Shown: in pieces, positions 1 to 11,448 of the stretch
Layout: each line of letters begins with the position of its first letter
How positions within the stretch are numbered: position 1 is the stretch's first letter
Assembly (NCBI GenBank): GCA_022559845.1
Contig: CM040120.1
Coordinates: forward strand, 165,832,334-165,896,333
Length of the DNA stretch: 64,000 bases
DNA from: Amorphophallus konjac
Taxonomy: Eukaryota; Streptophyta; Magnoliopsida; Alismatales; Araceae
Direction of reading: 5' to 3'
Program-made: the position numbers and the translations under genes
The notes under the pieces: generated by a model
What the model was told of the DNA's origin: nothing
What the model saw: only the letters and a program-made list of their open reading frames with translations
Database searches by the model: none

Positions 1-1676
1 GGTATGTCAAATGGTAAGTTACCAAAAGGCAGGGAAATCTGCCCAGAGGTTCCTACCATGTGTGAGATGATCTTTGAGACCAGGTTCTCCGCCTAGTACC
101 ATGGGTCCTGTCTTCATGTAGAGCAGTGTCCTGCATATCATTAAATTTTGAAAAATCTAAAATGAAATGACTTGGGCGCATAAAATTGGACTGCATACTT
201 GTCTCATGTTTCTTTGTTGCACAGTTTGCATATAGAGCAGTGTGCTGCATAGCATATCTCTTGTATCTTGGTGTCAGGGGGAGCTGAGAGTTCTGTTCAA
301 TTCATTAAATTCTTGTTACTTCTCATTGTCCCCATTCAATTGATTCATATCTTTTGACATCAGATGCCATTGGACCATATTGCCAATTGCTATCTTTTCC
401 CTATCATTTTCACTGAACAACAGTTCTGTATCTGGTTTAGTACATTGAGTTGTGATTATTGCAATTATTCTTTTATAAGAATTTCTCTTACAAATTGAAA
501 GGAATTAAAGGTTTAACCTTTATAAATTAGAGAGTTAAGTGTATGCACTTCAGAATTTGAGATAAAAGAAAACTTTTATAGCTCTTAATCTTTATCTCAT
601 GGCTAAAATAGAAAAAAAATTTTGTAATGCCTAAATGTGTTGAACTGGAAATGTCTAGAACATGTGAATAAGAGTATGTAATGATTTTTTAAACAATCAC
701 TCTAAAAGAATTAAGGGCAGCAGTAAATAAGATCATAAATGTAAAGAACTGAACATTGTGACAGAGCAATGGTTGATTGCACTGAGAAACTGTGAACTCC
801 TCCAATGAAGCAGGAAAATTCACATGTCATGAAGTGCTTCAAGCTAACTCTGTTCATAGGGTCGAATCTATAGGGGGAGTCCTCACCAAGTAACTGGGGG
901 TACTGGCCTCTGATCAAGGTGTGCCCTTAATGTCAAAAGGGGGAGACTATTCCTTGTAGGTCTTGATCTGAAATAGGTCTTGTAGTTTATGCCTAGTAAC
1001 TAGGGGTACCTGCCTCTGATCAAGGTGTACACCTAATCTCAACAGCATAAATGCCACAGATCTACTCACTTAGTTCAGTTTCAGAAAAATTGAAAAATGA
1101 AAAACAAACTGCTGTAACCCTTTGAAATCAAAAGTCAATGAGTGAAAATTATTTTTATTAATACATATTCAAGTTACCTTTCTTGAATTTCCTTGTTTAA
1201 TCACAAAAGGGTATTATTTCTGACTTATCTATTAATACCATGTGCCCTAGATTCATTACTATAAATGGAGTCTATAAACTCTTTCTTAGGGGTCAGGTGT
1301 TTTACTCTAGTTTTATCACTGTTAAACCTGAATTTTAAAAATTGTATGTTGCTGATTCTTATACTTTAACAGTTGTTTATAATCATGCTTCCTTTCTGAA
1401 CCTATGATTCAGCTGTTGTCAAGTGACCCTCCTACCTTCTCTACCTTGTTTATCTGTTCATATTCCTTCTCAAAAGGGGAGCTATTATTTAGGGGGAGAA
1501 ATAATTCAGGGGAGTCTTACATTCAGGGGGAGAATGTTCTAGAGGAATTTGCATGCATAATGCACTTTGCACTCATGTTTTTACTGTTTTTCTCTTTTTG
1601 ATTATGTCAAAGGGGGAGAAAATTTTGTGTGTGACTCACGGTCACATTGTGTTGCCATCATCAAAAAGGGGGAGAA
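1..1676 (+). mobile_element. 3' internal region of a plus-strand Sirevirus-like copia element
   Basis: This non-coding stretch lies just upstream of an LTR and carries repeated purine tracts with a GGGGGAG core (near 277, 872, 940, 1491, 1526, 1609 and 1667). Multiple polypurine tracts before the 3' LTR are a known mark of the Sirevirus (SIRE) lineage of Ty1-copia. The last tract ends directly at the LTR start and is probably the working plus-strand primer. No pol ORF is visible; short ORFs here look accidental. About 1.26 kb (roughly 270-1530) recurs in inverted orientation at 4815-6060, which shows that two copies of one family face each other. The element continues to the left of the window. 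Confidence 0.75.
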
Positions 1677-1994
1677 TGTTGTGCCCCTTAGGCACAAGCA
1701 TGTGCTATGTTGTTTTGATGATAGCAATGCTATTTTATTTTGATGATAGCAACACAGTGAGTCAATAAATGATATTGTGTTTTGATGATTGCAACAAAGT
1801 AAGTGCATTTCTGTGCATTCTTATCCTTGAGCATTCCGCATATGATAGCAACATGAATGATGATGCTTAGCATTGATGGCATTTGTTCTGTATATATATG
1901 CATTGCATTCTGTCAGATATCATGTCTCTGCATGTATCTACATAGTCTGAACAGCAGTGGGTCGACCCCCTTCTCAGATGGGTCGACACCCCCA

Positions 1995-3560
1995 GAGTAC
2001 AAGTCTATACACTATCTGTCTGTCTTATGTCTCATGCAGCGTCTTAGGCATTCTTGTTAAAGTCTATACAGTGCAGCTCACACAAACACTCAAGTCCATA
2101 CATCGTGAAGTCTGCACATTGTGGCACTGTAGCATGCATTTCGTAAAGTCCATACATTCACAGTGCATTGCTTTGGCTAAGTGTATACACTGACCGTCTC
2201 ATGCAAGTACATACATTGCACTGTTGCATGCTTTTATCGAAGGCATTGTAAGTCTATACATTGGACCGTCTTCCTTTGCGTCTTATGCCAAGTCCGTACA
2301 GTGTCCATCAGCATTTAGAAGTCTATACAGTCCACCGTCTTCCTCAGCGTCTCATGCATATAGCAAGTCTAGACATTGCACTGTAGCATGCATTTCTTTA
2401 AAGTCTATACATTGCATTGTGCATACTGTGATGTCTATACATTGGGTTTGATGCCAAGTCTATACATCGACTGGCAGTCTTCAGCTAAGTGTATACATTA
2501 CTTCACAATGTGAAGTCTATACATTGCTGTTCTTCACTGCAAGTATATACACTGCTTTATATTGTGTTCTTCGAAGTCTGCACATTGCATCACTATTCTG
2601 CAAGTCTATACACTGGCTGCTGCACTCTCATGAAGTCTTCACCTGTGCTAGTGTAAGTCTATACAACGCCCAGTGTTATGCTTGCAAAGTATGTACAGCG
2701 GTTGCCTTCTTACATAAAGGCTATACATTTGCACTATAGATGCACGCACTGTTCATAAGTCTAGACATTGAAAAGTCTGTACATCGTGCATCTTTAAGTT
2801 GAAGTTTGTACAGAGTTAGCGTCCAGTTGATCGTCTCAGGCAGTGTCTCTTTGTGCGTCTCTTGCAAGTCCATACAACGCTTCAGACTAAAGCCTGTACA
2901 TCGGACAGTGTTTAGGCGAAGTCTATACATCCGTCCGTACAGTGTCTTGGCCACCGTCTCACGACCACCAAGTCTATACTTTGGTCGGTGGCAAGTCTGC
3001 ACATTGGACTCTTGATCAAGTCTACACATTCAACAGTGTTCTTCCAAGTCTGTACATTGGAAGCTTCACCTATGTTTCCCTTCAAGTCTATACATCGGTA
3101 GCTTTACCGTCGTTTCCCTTGAAGTCTATACACTGTTGACTTTACCGTCGTTCCACCTTGAAGTCTATACACTTGACTACCTTTGCCTTGATCAAGTCTG
3201 TACAGAGCTCCCGTGTTCAAGTCTATACAGCCTTTTCATCTTGAAAGTCTGTACAGTGGACCGTCTCAGTTACCGTCTTATGCATTGAGCAAAAGTCTAT
3301 ACAGACTCCGCCGTCTCATTCTGCGTCTTAGACTGCTCAAGTCCATACATTGGCTGCATCATTTCATTATCAATTCTATACACTGCCATTGGGTCTCCAA
3401 GTCTATACAGCCTTTTGCTTCGCCAAAGTCTGTATAGCCGTGTCTTTGGCAAGTCTGCATAGTGAAGTCCATACACTGCACTCGAGTTCACAGTGTCTTC
3501 ATTGAAGTCTATACGTTGGCTTTAAACTGAAGTCTATACAATGCATTGCATTCTTCAGAG
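1995..3560 (+). repeat. Array of AAGTCTATACATTG-type motifs in the LTR
   Basis: Roughly 45-50 degenerate copies (counted by eye) of AAGTCTATACATTG, all in one orientation, spaced about 20-45 bp. Spacers often contain CCGTCTCATGC-like words. The array ends about 200 bp before the TATA box, a position that suggests an enhancer-like or silencing-target role; that role is inference. Confidence 0.9.
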
Positions 3561-3771
3561 ACTGTACAGAGTTTACACTTGAACTGATACGTTTATTTCG
3601 ACTGACTGACAGGGATTTGGTACTGGGATTGCTGACATGGCACGTGATCTGAGGTTGGAAGGGCAGACAGGATCGTGACACGTGTGCTGAAGCTGGCTGA
3701 GAGACTGACACGTGGTCCAAGGTTTTTGGGCGGGAGATGTGGAGAGCACACGCCCTAGCTGCTGCTGCTGC

Positions 3772-3780
3772 TATATATAT
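3772..3780 (+). promoter_or_regulatory. TATA box of the plus-strand LTR
   Basis: TATATATAT follows a GCTGCTGCTGC run; the same arrangement is present in the minus-strand LTR at 9422-9432. It is followed by a purine-rich leader, as expected for R/U5. Confidence 0.7.
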
Positions 3781-4129
3781 GAGTCTTCGTCTTCAGATGA
3801 AGAGTGATCGAAATAGAAGAAGTAGAAGCAGCAATAGCAGAAGAGCAGAGTGCAGAGACTTCGATCCAGCAGAAGAGAAGAAGAAAAGAGTGAAGAAAAG
3901 AAAGAGAGACAGAGAGCAGAGAAGAAGAAGAAAAAGAAAGAGAAAGAGAGATCGAGAGTTGAGAAGAAGAGATCAGCTGAAGATTGTCTCAACTGGACCG
4001 TGGATCAAATCCAGGCCAGTCAGCTCTTGTAGAGAGCCACATTTGTGCTTCATTTCTTTACAGCTTTCCGGTGTTGTTTTGTTCCCCTTTGTGTTTTCCT
4101 TTTATACCTTTATTCAAGCTGTTAGTCAG

Positions 4130-4370
4130 CATTTGCAGTGGAGGATTCCACTGGACGGCCAAGCTGTATTGCCCAGCGGTTTGCAGAGGTGTTGCCTCTG
4201 GACGGGTAAGCTGTAATCCCCAGCGGTTTGCAGTGGTGAATTCCACTGGACAGCAAGCTGTGTTGCTCAGCGGGCGAGGAGGATTCCTCGGACGACAAGC
4301 TGTGTTGCCCAGCGGATTGTAGGCAAGCTGTGATGCCCAGCGGTTCAAGCTGTGAGTCAGCAGTAAGCCA
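4130..4370 (+). repeat. Short tandem repeat in U5 of the LTR
   Basis: About four units of ~50-60 bp built on CCCAGCGGTTTGCAG, CACTGGACGG and AAGCTGTGTTGC. Related units occur in the minus-strand LTR (8890-9070), and a cognate in the LTR at 33.9 kb. Confidence 0.75.
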
Positions 4371-4809
4371 CACTCGGGTTGAGTGTGGGGTGGATGTAGG
4401 TCTGCTGGACCGAACCACCTAAAAAACCTCTGTGCAGTGGTTTGATTTTTTCATCTGTTTTATTGCTTCCGCTAGATGCTTGCTTAGGGGCGCTTTGGTT
4501 TGATGTTCTATAAGTGTTCATCTATTTGCTGCGCACACTATATGTTTTACTGTGGTTTGATTTCTTTTATCTGAATTCGCTATATGAATGCTAGGAGCGC
4601 CTCAGTTGGGTTTTCCATCTGAATGCTTTAAGGCACAAGCTCCTTTGATTTGATACAGTCTACAGTTTAGACTTGCTTAGGTTCACTCTATATATCTGCA
4701 ATTGTTTTTTAATTCCGCATCTCTGATTGCTTAAGATTTAGTTTGAGCGAAAAATTTTAAAGGACATATTCATTCACCCCCCCTCTGAATACTTGCACCG
4801 AACCCAACA

Positions 4810-6694
4810 CCCCTGAAAGTATAACTCCCCCTGAATTATTTCTCCCCCTTTGAGAAGGAATATGGACGGATGAAACAGATAATCAAAAGGTAGGAGGGAA
4901 GGAACGTGAACAAGGAAGGGGTCACTACACAACAGTTGAAGTATTGGTTCAGAAGGTGAGCATGATTATAAACAACTGTTAAAGCATAAGAATCAGCAAT
5001 ATACAGTCTTGAAAAAATTCAGGTTTAACAGTGATAAAGGTAGAGTAAAGCAGCTGACCACTGAAAAAGAGTTATAGACTCCATTTATAGCAATGAATCT
5101 AGGGTATATGGTTTTAATAGATAAGTCAGAAACAATACCCTTTGTGATTAAACATGGAAGTTCAAGAAAGGCAGCTTGAATATGTATTGAGAAAAATAAT
5201 TTACACTCAATGACTTTTGATTTCAAAGGGTTACAGCAGTTTGTTTTTCACCTTTTAATTTTCAGAAACTGAGCTAAGTGAATAGACTAGTGGCATTTAT
5301 GCTGTTGACATTAGGTGTACACCTTGATTAGAGGCAGGTACCCCCAGTTACTAGGCATAAACTACTAGATCTATTTCAGATCAAGACTTACAAGGAACAC
5401 TTTTCACCTTTGACATTAAGGATACACCTTGATCAGAGGCTAGTATCCCCAGTTACTTGGTGAAAACTCCCCCTATAGATTTGACCCTATGAACAGAGGT
5501 AGTCTGAAGCACTTCATGACTTATGAATTCTCCTGCTTCTTTGGAGGAGATCACAGTTTCTCAGTGCAATTAAGCCATTGCTCTGTCACTGTGTTCAGCT
5601 CTTTACATTGATGATCTTATTTACTGCTGCCATGATTTCTTTTAGAGTGATTGTTTAAAAATAGTACACACTCTTATTCACCTTTTCTAGACATTTCCAG
5701 TTCAACACATTCAGGCATTAAAAAAAACTTTTTCTATTCTAACCATGAGACAGAGATTAAGAGCTATAAAGGTTTTCTTTTATCTCAAGTTCTGAAGTGC
5801 AGACACTTAACTCTTCAATTTATAAAGGTTAAACATTTAGTTCCTTTCAATTTGCAAGTGTGATTCTTATAAATGAAAAATTACAATAACCACAGCTCAA
5901 TGTACTAAACCAGAAGGTGATAGGGAAATGATAGCAATAGGCATTAAGGTCCAAGAGCATCTGATGTCAAAGAATATGAATGAATTGAGTGGGGACGAAG
6001 AGAAGTGAAAAGGATTCAATGTATTGAACTGAACTCTCAGCTCCCCCTGACACCAAGATGCAACAATTATGCTATGCAATGAATCATTTCTTTTCAGATT
6101 TTTCAAATTTGATGATATGCAGTATAAAGCAGTCCTATATGCATTGAACGACTTCCTTGATAGTCATGCAAATGATATATGCAGACATTAGACACATGCA
6201 TCGACTATATGCACTAAATGAACCATTCAAACTCAGTGCAACACATGAATAAGCTCGGTGCAAAGTGCGTACATGCACAAACATGTGAGAAGCATATTCG
6301 ATGCAATGTATAAACAACCATGAACATGGGTTTAAGTAAACTCGGTGCAGGGTATGCATCGACTACAAAAATGGTTGTGCAGTGCATCTAGCATCTTATG
6401 TACACAGTGTAATAAGTGGCAAGAGAAGAGCATCAAATATGTGCAGAATTAAATTCAGTAGCTGAGTCTAGAATGCAGACTGATCAGCTAGACAAGAAGA
6501 AAACATCAGAAATCAAATAAACAAATCAACATGAAATTCACCCTTTTTGACTTACAATTTTAGATGTTGAGATTTAAACACAGAGTTTTGGAACTGACCT
6601 GAATGGTGCAATCATGGGGTTTTTATTATTGAGTGCCTTGGTTAATTCAACCCCTTTTATTTCTCCCACCAAGGCACACCTGCAAGTTAGCAAA
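4810..6694 (-). mobile_element. 3' internal region of the minus-strand Sirevirus-like element
   Basis: Read on the minus strand, this is the non-coding region downstream of gag, with GGGGGAG purine tracts (complements near 4830, 4847, 5466 and 6043) matching those at 270-1530. Pol is absent: gag is followed straight away by this 3' region, so protease, integrase, RT and RNase H were lost in an internal deletion. The match to the plus copy stops at 4810, where the other element's LTR begins. The simplest reading is that the plus-strand element inserted here, so the rest of this copy, including its 3' LTR, should lie beyond the left edge of the window. Confidence 0.7.
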
Positions 6695-7453
6695 CTATTT
6701 TACACAAATAGGCACCCAAGATGTCTTGGGTCCTGATATGACAGTGACATATCTAGCAGGTATGGTAGCCAATTTCTGTGCATGAAGGTCATCAATTCTC
6801 ATCACATGGCAATCATTCATTGAATGACCTATCTGACCACAATAGTGGCATGATGCAGCAGTTCTGAAATTTATTTTGTGCACATTCCTATGAGCAGGAG
6901 TTATAAGTGCATATGCATGAAAATTTTTGTTAACAAAATTAAAATTCTGTTTACCAAAACCAGTCTGGTTTTGATATCCTACCACCCAACATGTTACAGC
7001 CCTGTGGCCAGATTTTCCATATTTGAAACATGCAATGGATTTTTCTTTAAAAATAGATTTGTTTCTATCAGCATCATAATGGCCTGATTTACAGTTGCCA
7101 TTTAAACCTTGTGCATTCCAGCACTGAGCAGCAGTGTGTCCAAACTTCCTACAGCGAAAGCAATTCAAATTCTTTTTTCTAGAAACATAATTTCTAGCAT
7201 GAGTTTTCTGTTTAACAGCATTTAGGTCATCAATTCTCATTAAGTTGCATTCATGCATAAGATGACCAAGTCTGTGACAGTAAAAATATTTAACATTCTT
7301 TTTAACAGCAGATGAATTGGCTTGAAATTTTTCAACATTCAAATTGTTTCTTCTCTTTTTATTTTTCACATTTTCATTTCGAGTTTGAACCTTTTTAGCA
7401 GCAGCTTCTTTCAGTGATTGATTTGAGGGACCAGCTACTTTAGAACTCGGCAC
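6695..7453 (-). pseudogene. gag: Gag nucleocapsid part with four zinc knuckles, minus-strand Sirevirus-like element
   Basis: This 252-residue frame is the C-terminal, nucleocapsid half of copia gag, which packages element RNA. Four CX2CX4HX4C-type knuckles are visible: the second (CFRCRKFGHTAAQC) and fourth (CHYCGQIGHSMNDC) are intact, the first has Tyr for the first Cys, and the third has Tyr for the second Cys. Basic stretches precede the first knuckle. The frame ends with a GPKTSWVP motif, which in Sireviruses marks the passage from gag into pol; here it runs into a stop. It is separated from the upstream gag frame (7463-8425) by a break of about 10 bases, so the original gag is frameshifted. 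Confidence 0.85.
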
Positions 7454-7462
7454 AAATGTGGT

Positions 7463-8425
7463 TTATAGCTGGTTTCTAATAACATTCTTAACTCCAGAGC
7501 CATTATCAACCCTTTCACTTTGATTACTCACTTCATCTTCAAGAATTATTTTCATTTTCCCTTTATCCTTAACTGTCTTAGATGAAGTCTTCTTCAATTC
7601 AAGGATTTCATTTTTTAAGGAGACAATAAGACTTTCTGAATCAACTTTCTCCTTTTCATAGACAGTCAGTATTTCTTTTAGTCTTTCAAATTCACCTTCC
7701 AGAGAAGGAGTCACTGACCTATCCCTTTCTATTGCAAGCCATTTTTCACCCATAATGATATTTAAGACCATGAGTTTTTTATTTTGCTCCTTCAATCTTT
7801 CATTTTCTGCTTTCAGAGATTCCTGATTTTCACTATTTAACAAGCATATCTGTTCCTTATATGTCTGAATATCAGACAAGCATGCATCATAAGATTGTTT
7901 CAATTTTGAGCAATTTTCACGTAAAGCTTTTGAACTCTCCTGATCAAATTTCTTTTTCAACCTTTTATTCTCAGATTTTAATTTCCTACATCTCTCAGAG
8001 AGTTCCTCATTCATATCCCATAAATCATCAACCGAAATTTCTTCGGATTCAGAGCTTACCTTGGATGCAGTTTCCTCATGATCATTTCTCAGGTCAGCCA
8101 TCATGCAAGTATCATCTTGTTGGTTATGCGCAGAAATGACTCTGTCATATATCTCCTTTCCAGAAGTACACCTGAGAGCAAAAGGATATATATCAGTATT
8201 AATCGCAGCTCTCAAGATATTAAGAACTATGACATTATCACGGTTCTTTATTTTGTCCTCTCTAGACCACTTGGTCTCATCATGAGGTAATTGGTGTGGG
8301 CCTTTAGATAGTAGACTCCATAGTTTGGGATCAATGGAATCTATGTACACAAATAGGCCTCCTAGCCAACTATTGAAGTTAGAACCATCATAAACCAGAG
8401 GACGAGCCATTTGGACAGACGGCAA
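7463..8425 (-). CDS. gag: Gag N-terminal and coiled-coil part, minus-strand Sirevirus-like element
   Basis: A 320-residue ORF. Residues 1-110 are the capsid-like start typical of plant copia gag, with a YDGSNFNSWLGGLFVYI-type motif and the KGPHQLP and TSGKEIYDRV-type motifs. Residues ~115-290 are rich in E, K, L and S with heptad spacing, predicting a long coiled coil, a known Sirevirus gag feature. The ORF starts about 170 bp downstream of the tRNA-Met primer site, as expected. It probably once continued into the zinc-knuckle frame at 6695-7453. Ungapped over 320 codons, so fairly young. Confidence 0.85.
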   Translation of the reverse strand: MPSVQMARPLVYDGSNFNSWLGGLFVYIDSIDPKLWSLLSKGPHQLPHDETKWSREDKIKNRDNVIVLNILRAAINTDIYPFALRCTSGKEIYDRVISAHNQQDDTCMMADLRNDHEETASKVSSESEEISVDDLWDMNEELSERCRKLKSENKRLKKKFDQESSKALRENCSKLKQSYDACLSDIQTYKEQICLLNSENQESLKAENERLKEQNKKLMVLNIIMGEKWLAIERDRSVTPSLEGEFERLKEILTVYEKEKVDSESLIVSLKNEILELKKTSSKTVKDKGKMKIILEDEVSNQSERVDNGSGVKNVIRNQL

Positions 8426-8593
8426 ACAGATTCAACGCACAGAACAATTGACAAGAATGCACCACAACCAGATAAGCAAAGCAAGGCACTAAGTCAGTGA
8501 AACTAAACACCGAGCACAAGAAACTCACTCTGAAATGCACCACAGAAGATGCAGGATTTGCTGCGGATTGTTAGATCCTATGCACAACAACCC

Positions 8594-8605
8594 GCTCTGA
8601 TACCA
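8594..8605 (-). other. Primer binding site for initiator tRNA-Met
   Basis: Minus-strand TGGTATCAGAGC is complementary to the 3' end of plant initiator tRNA-Met. It lies two bases inside the LTR end at 8608, which fixes the LTR boundary and the element's orientation. Confidence 0.92.
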
Positions 8606-9421
8606 AGTGTTGGGTTCGGTGCGGTGGATTCAGAGGGGGGTGAATGAATCTCTTCTTTAAAAATTTGCTCAATTAAAAATCTTCCTGATACTAACAGAAG
8701 GCCAATGAGCAATTGTGGAATTAATCAAACACACAGTGTGCAATCAAACCATATCGTCCCTATGCATTCATCTAGCGGAAGCAAATAAGAAATCAAACCA
8801 ATGCACAGAGAATTTTTAGGTGGTTCGGTCCTCCAGACCTACATCCACCCCACACTTAAACCCGAGTGTGGATTCCGCAGATACACAGCTTAAACCGCTG
8901 GGCCTCACAGCTTGCCTACAACCGCTGAGCCTCACATCTTGCTGTCCGAGGCATCCACCTCGCCCGCTGAGCAACACAGCTTGCTGTCCAGAGAACCACG
9001 TTCTCTGCAACGTTGGGGATTATAGCTTACCCGTCCAACGGAATCCTCCACTGCAAACCGCTGACTAACAGCTTGAAGAAAGGTAAAAGAGAAAACAAGA
9101 AAATGGGAAATCACAGCAACAGAAAGCTGTATGCGATGAAACACAATATGGCTCTCAACAGAGCTGACTGGCCTGGATTTGATCCACAGTCCAGTAAAGA
9201 CTGATCTTCAGACTGCTCTCTTCTTCTCCACGAACTCCTTCTCTCTCTCTCTCTTCTTTCTCTTCTGCTTCTTCTCTCTTTCTTTCTCTTTCTCTTCTGC
9301 TTCTTCTCTCTTTCTCTTCTTCACTCTTTTTCTTTTTCTTCTGGATCGTGCAGGCTCTCTCTCTCTGCTTCTGCCCCTTCTGCTTCGATCACAATCTGTT
9401 CTTCTTCTGAGGAAGAAGCCT

Positions 9422-9432
9422 CATATATATAG
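9422..9432 (-). promoter_or_regulatory. TATA box of the minus-strand Sirevirus-like LTR
   Basis: Minus-strand CTATATATATG follows GCTGCTG, as in the plus-strand copy. It separates the motif array from the transcribed leader. Confidence 0.65.
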
Positions 9433-9599
9433 CAGCAGCAGGTGGTCGTGTGTCTTCCACATTTCCCGCCCAGAAGGTTCCTCCACGTGTCATCATCCTG
9501 TCAGCCCTTCCAGCCTCGGATCACGTGCCAGAATTAGCCTCCACGAAATAGCACCTGCCAGGGCATCAATCATAAAGTGTTCTTCAGACAGTTATACAA

Positions 9600-10815
9600 G
9601 GTTTAAAGAGATTGCACGCAGTATGTATGCTAGCAGGCAAGAGGTGCACAGACTATATATGCTAGCAAGTGAAAGTTGCACCGAGTATGAATGTGAGAAT
9701 GTGTAGACTTTGAATGGCTGCATGTGACCTCAATGTACAGACTTGCTGGATGCAATATAGTATGCATATAGTGAAGTATGCACATTGAAAATGGATGCAC
9801 TTACATGCCGTCAACAAGACAATGTACAGACTTGAGAAGTGATGCATGAACAATGCGGCTATGTATAGACTTGGTGGTCAACAAGGCAACCATGTTCAGA
9901 CTTTAATGTGCAAACGATGCACAGACATAACTCATGAATGTATATACTTTGCGAGCAAGTGCCAAGACGATGTGCAAACTTTGCGTATGCTCTGAACACG
10001 GGCTGTACAGACTTTGTGTGTTTACTAAGCAGGGAACGTAGGTAAAGATAGGAATGTATAGACTTTAAATGATGATGAAACACACAGGCTGTACAGACTT
10101 GATCCGATGTACAGACTTGACCTTGCGAACACAACAGCAGGTAATGTATAGACTCTGCGTGCATGCGACCAGACAGTGTGCAGACTTGCTAAAAAGGAAT
10201 GTGCAGACTTGCTATGGATGTATAGACTTTGCATATGCATGAAGAACACTGTCGATGTACAGACTTGAGAAATGTATGAAGAAACATAGGCTGTACAGAC
10301 TTCATGGCATGCATCGATGTATAGACTTGACCGATGTAAAGTGCACGCAATGTACAAACTTGTGTGGAGACGCTGAGTGAGACGGACGACGATGTATAGA
10401 CTTAGCATGAGACGCTAAGTGAGACGGTGCATGCGATGCGATATACAGACTTAGCATGAGACGCTAAGTGAGACGGAGCAATGTATAGACTTAGCCAAAA
10501 CATCGTGAGCAACTGGACGATGTACAGACTTGAGTTCGTGCATGCTACAGGGCAATGTATGGACTTTGAATGTGTTCATGCTAAAATAGTGAACGTAGGT
10601 AAAGATAGGAATGCATAGACTTGATATGCATGAAGCACACGATGCAGCTAGACCCTGTACAGACTTTATGTCCAATATTGCCTTACATCTGTATGCAACA
10701 GAATGTATAGACTTTATATGTATGAATGCACCATGTATGCAACAATGTATAGACTTGATGCACAAACATATCTCTACGATGTGTAGACTTAGTAAATGCA
10801 ACGATGTATAGACTA
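9600..10815 (-). repeat. Array of AAGTCTATACATTG-type motifs (complement CAATGTATAGACTT)
   Basis: Roughly 35 copies of the same family motif as at 1995-3560, here on the minus strand, again upstream of the TATA box. The copy-number difference between two LTRs of one family shows that the array expands and contracts. Confidence 0.88.
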
Positions 10816-10960
10816 TATGGCGTGCAACTGATGAATGCACCGATGCAGTGAATACATATAGCAGTGAACAAATGCAATGTCTACTAACCACAATGACTGG
10901 CTCACTGTGTTGCTATCATCAAAACAAAATAGCATATGCTTGTGCCTAAGAGGCACAACA

Positions 10961-11411
10961 CTTCGATCTCTGGGTTTGGACGGCGTGCCCCAGGTTTTCC
11001 CCTTTTCGGCATGGAGGAGGCCTCTTGCTCCGGGGGAGGGGCTCGTGAAGGTCCTCCTGACTTGTTACGGATAATCTGACGGCCTCGGAGGGTGAAGCAT
11101 CCTCTGGTAGTGTGCTGGGACGTGTCCTCGCGGGAAGGGCTCTCCGGAGGGGCGCGTGACCTTCCTTCCCTGGTCGCCTGGGTCCTCATGAGTTCCACGA
11201 GGATGTCCAGTTTTACATTGAGGGCTTGGAAAGTGTCAACGCCCCCGTTGGGTGGTAGCTCCACCGCCGCGGGAGGAGGGGGTGGTCCGTCGGCTGGGGC
11301 GTTGGCGTTGGAGGGAGGGTTTTGTAAGGCCTGAGAGGGGCCTTCTCCCGCCACCACCATGGCCTTTCCCCTGTCGCCGGAAGACCTCCTCCCAGAACTT
11401 CTTTGCACCAT
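10961..11411 (-). pseudogene. gag: Ty3-gypsy gag, N-terminal fragment
   Basis: A minus-strand frame starting with Met at 11411 (MVQRSSGRRSSG...), about 25 bases downstream of a primer site, as in many plant gypsy elements. It is rich in P, A, R and S in its first 150 residues, with a conserved-looking DTFQALNVKLDILVELM segment. It is cut at 10961 by the Sirevirus-like LTR; reading on across the junction enters LTR sequence. Lineage within gypsy is not clear from this fragment. The remainder is expected beyond the left edge of the window. Confidence 0.6.
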
Positions 11412-11436
11412 ACTGGCTCTTTGGTTGTTTCTCACA

Positions 11437-11446
11437 GACGGCGCCA
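11437..11446 (-). other. Primer binding site of the gypsy element (tRNA-Asp-like)
   Basis: Minus-strand TGGCGCCGTC matches the start of the complement of a plant tRNA-Asp 3' end (TGGCGCCGT) over nine bases. It lies two bases from the LTR end at 11449. Confidence 0.6.
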
Positions 11447-11448
11447 GA

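Larger units (their letters stand above)
1677..4809 (+). mobile_element. LTR (3' LTR) of the plus-strand Sirevirus-like element
   Basis: The LTR begins TGTTGTGCCCC right after a purine tract and ends CCGAACCCAACA, giving standard TG...CA termini and a length of 3133 bp. In order it holds a TTTTGATGAT-rich start, a long array of AAGTCTATACATTG-type motifs, a TATA box at 3772, a CT/GA-rich leader, a short tandem repeat (4130-4370) and a conserved 3' end. The minus-strand copy at 8608-10960 shares the ends and order but has fewer array units. The five bases after it, CCCCT (4810-4814), are the predicted target duplication; the partner should lie left of the window. Confidence 0.85.
8608..10960 (-). 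mobile_element. 5' LTR of the minus-strand Sirevirus-like element
   Basis: On the minus strand it starts TGTTGTGCCTC and ends CCGAACCCAACA (2353 bp). It matches the plus-strand LTR at 1677-4809 at both ends, in the TATA region and in the U5 repeat, but is about 780 bp shorter, mainly through fewer array motifs. The flank just outside it is CTTCG (10961-10965), the expected target duplication. Beyond that the sequence is gypsy gag, so this element inserted into that gag. Confidence 0.88.

Noticed and set aside
1995..3560. CRISPR-like array of AAGTCTATACATTG repeats
   Set aside because: Plant retrotransposon LTR context, degenerate 14 bp repeats with variable 20-45 bp spacing and no cas genes.
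3737..4216. 159-residue ORF rich in K/R in the Sirevirus-like LTR
   Set aside because: It runs through a GAAGAAGAA-type leader; the matching stretch in the minus LTR reads as an unrelated S/F/L-rich frame. Low-complexity artefact.
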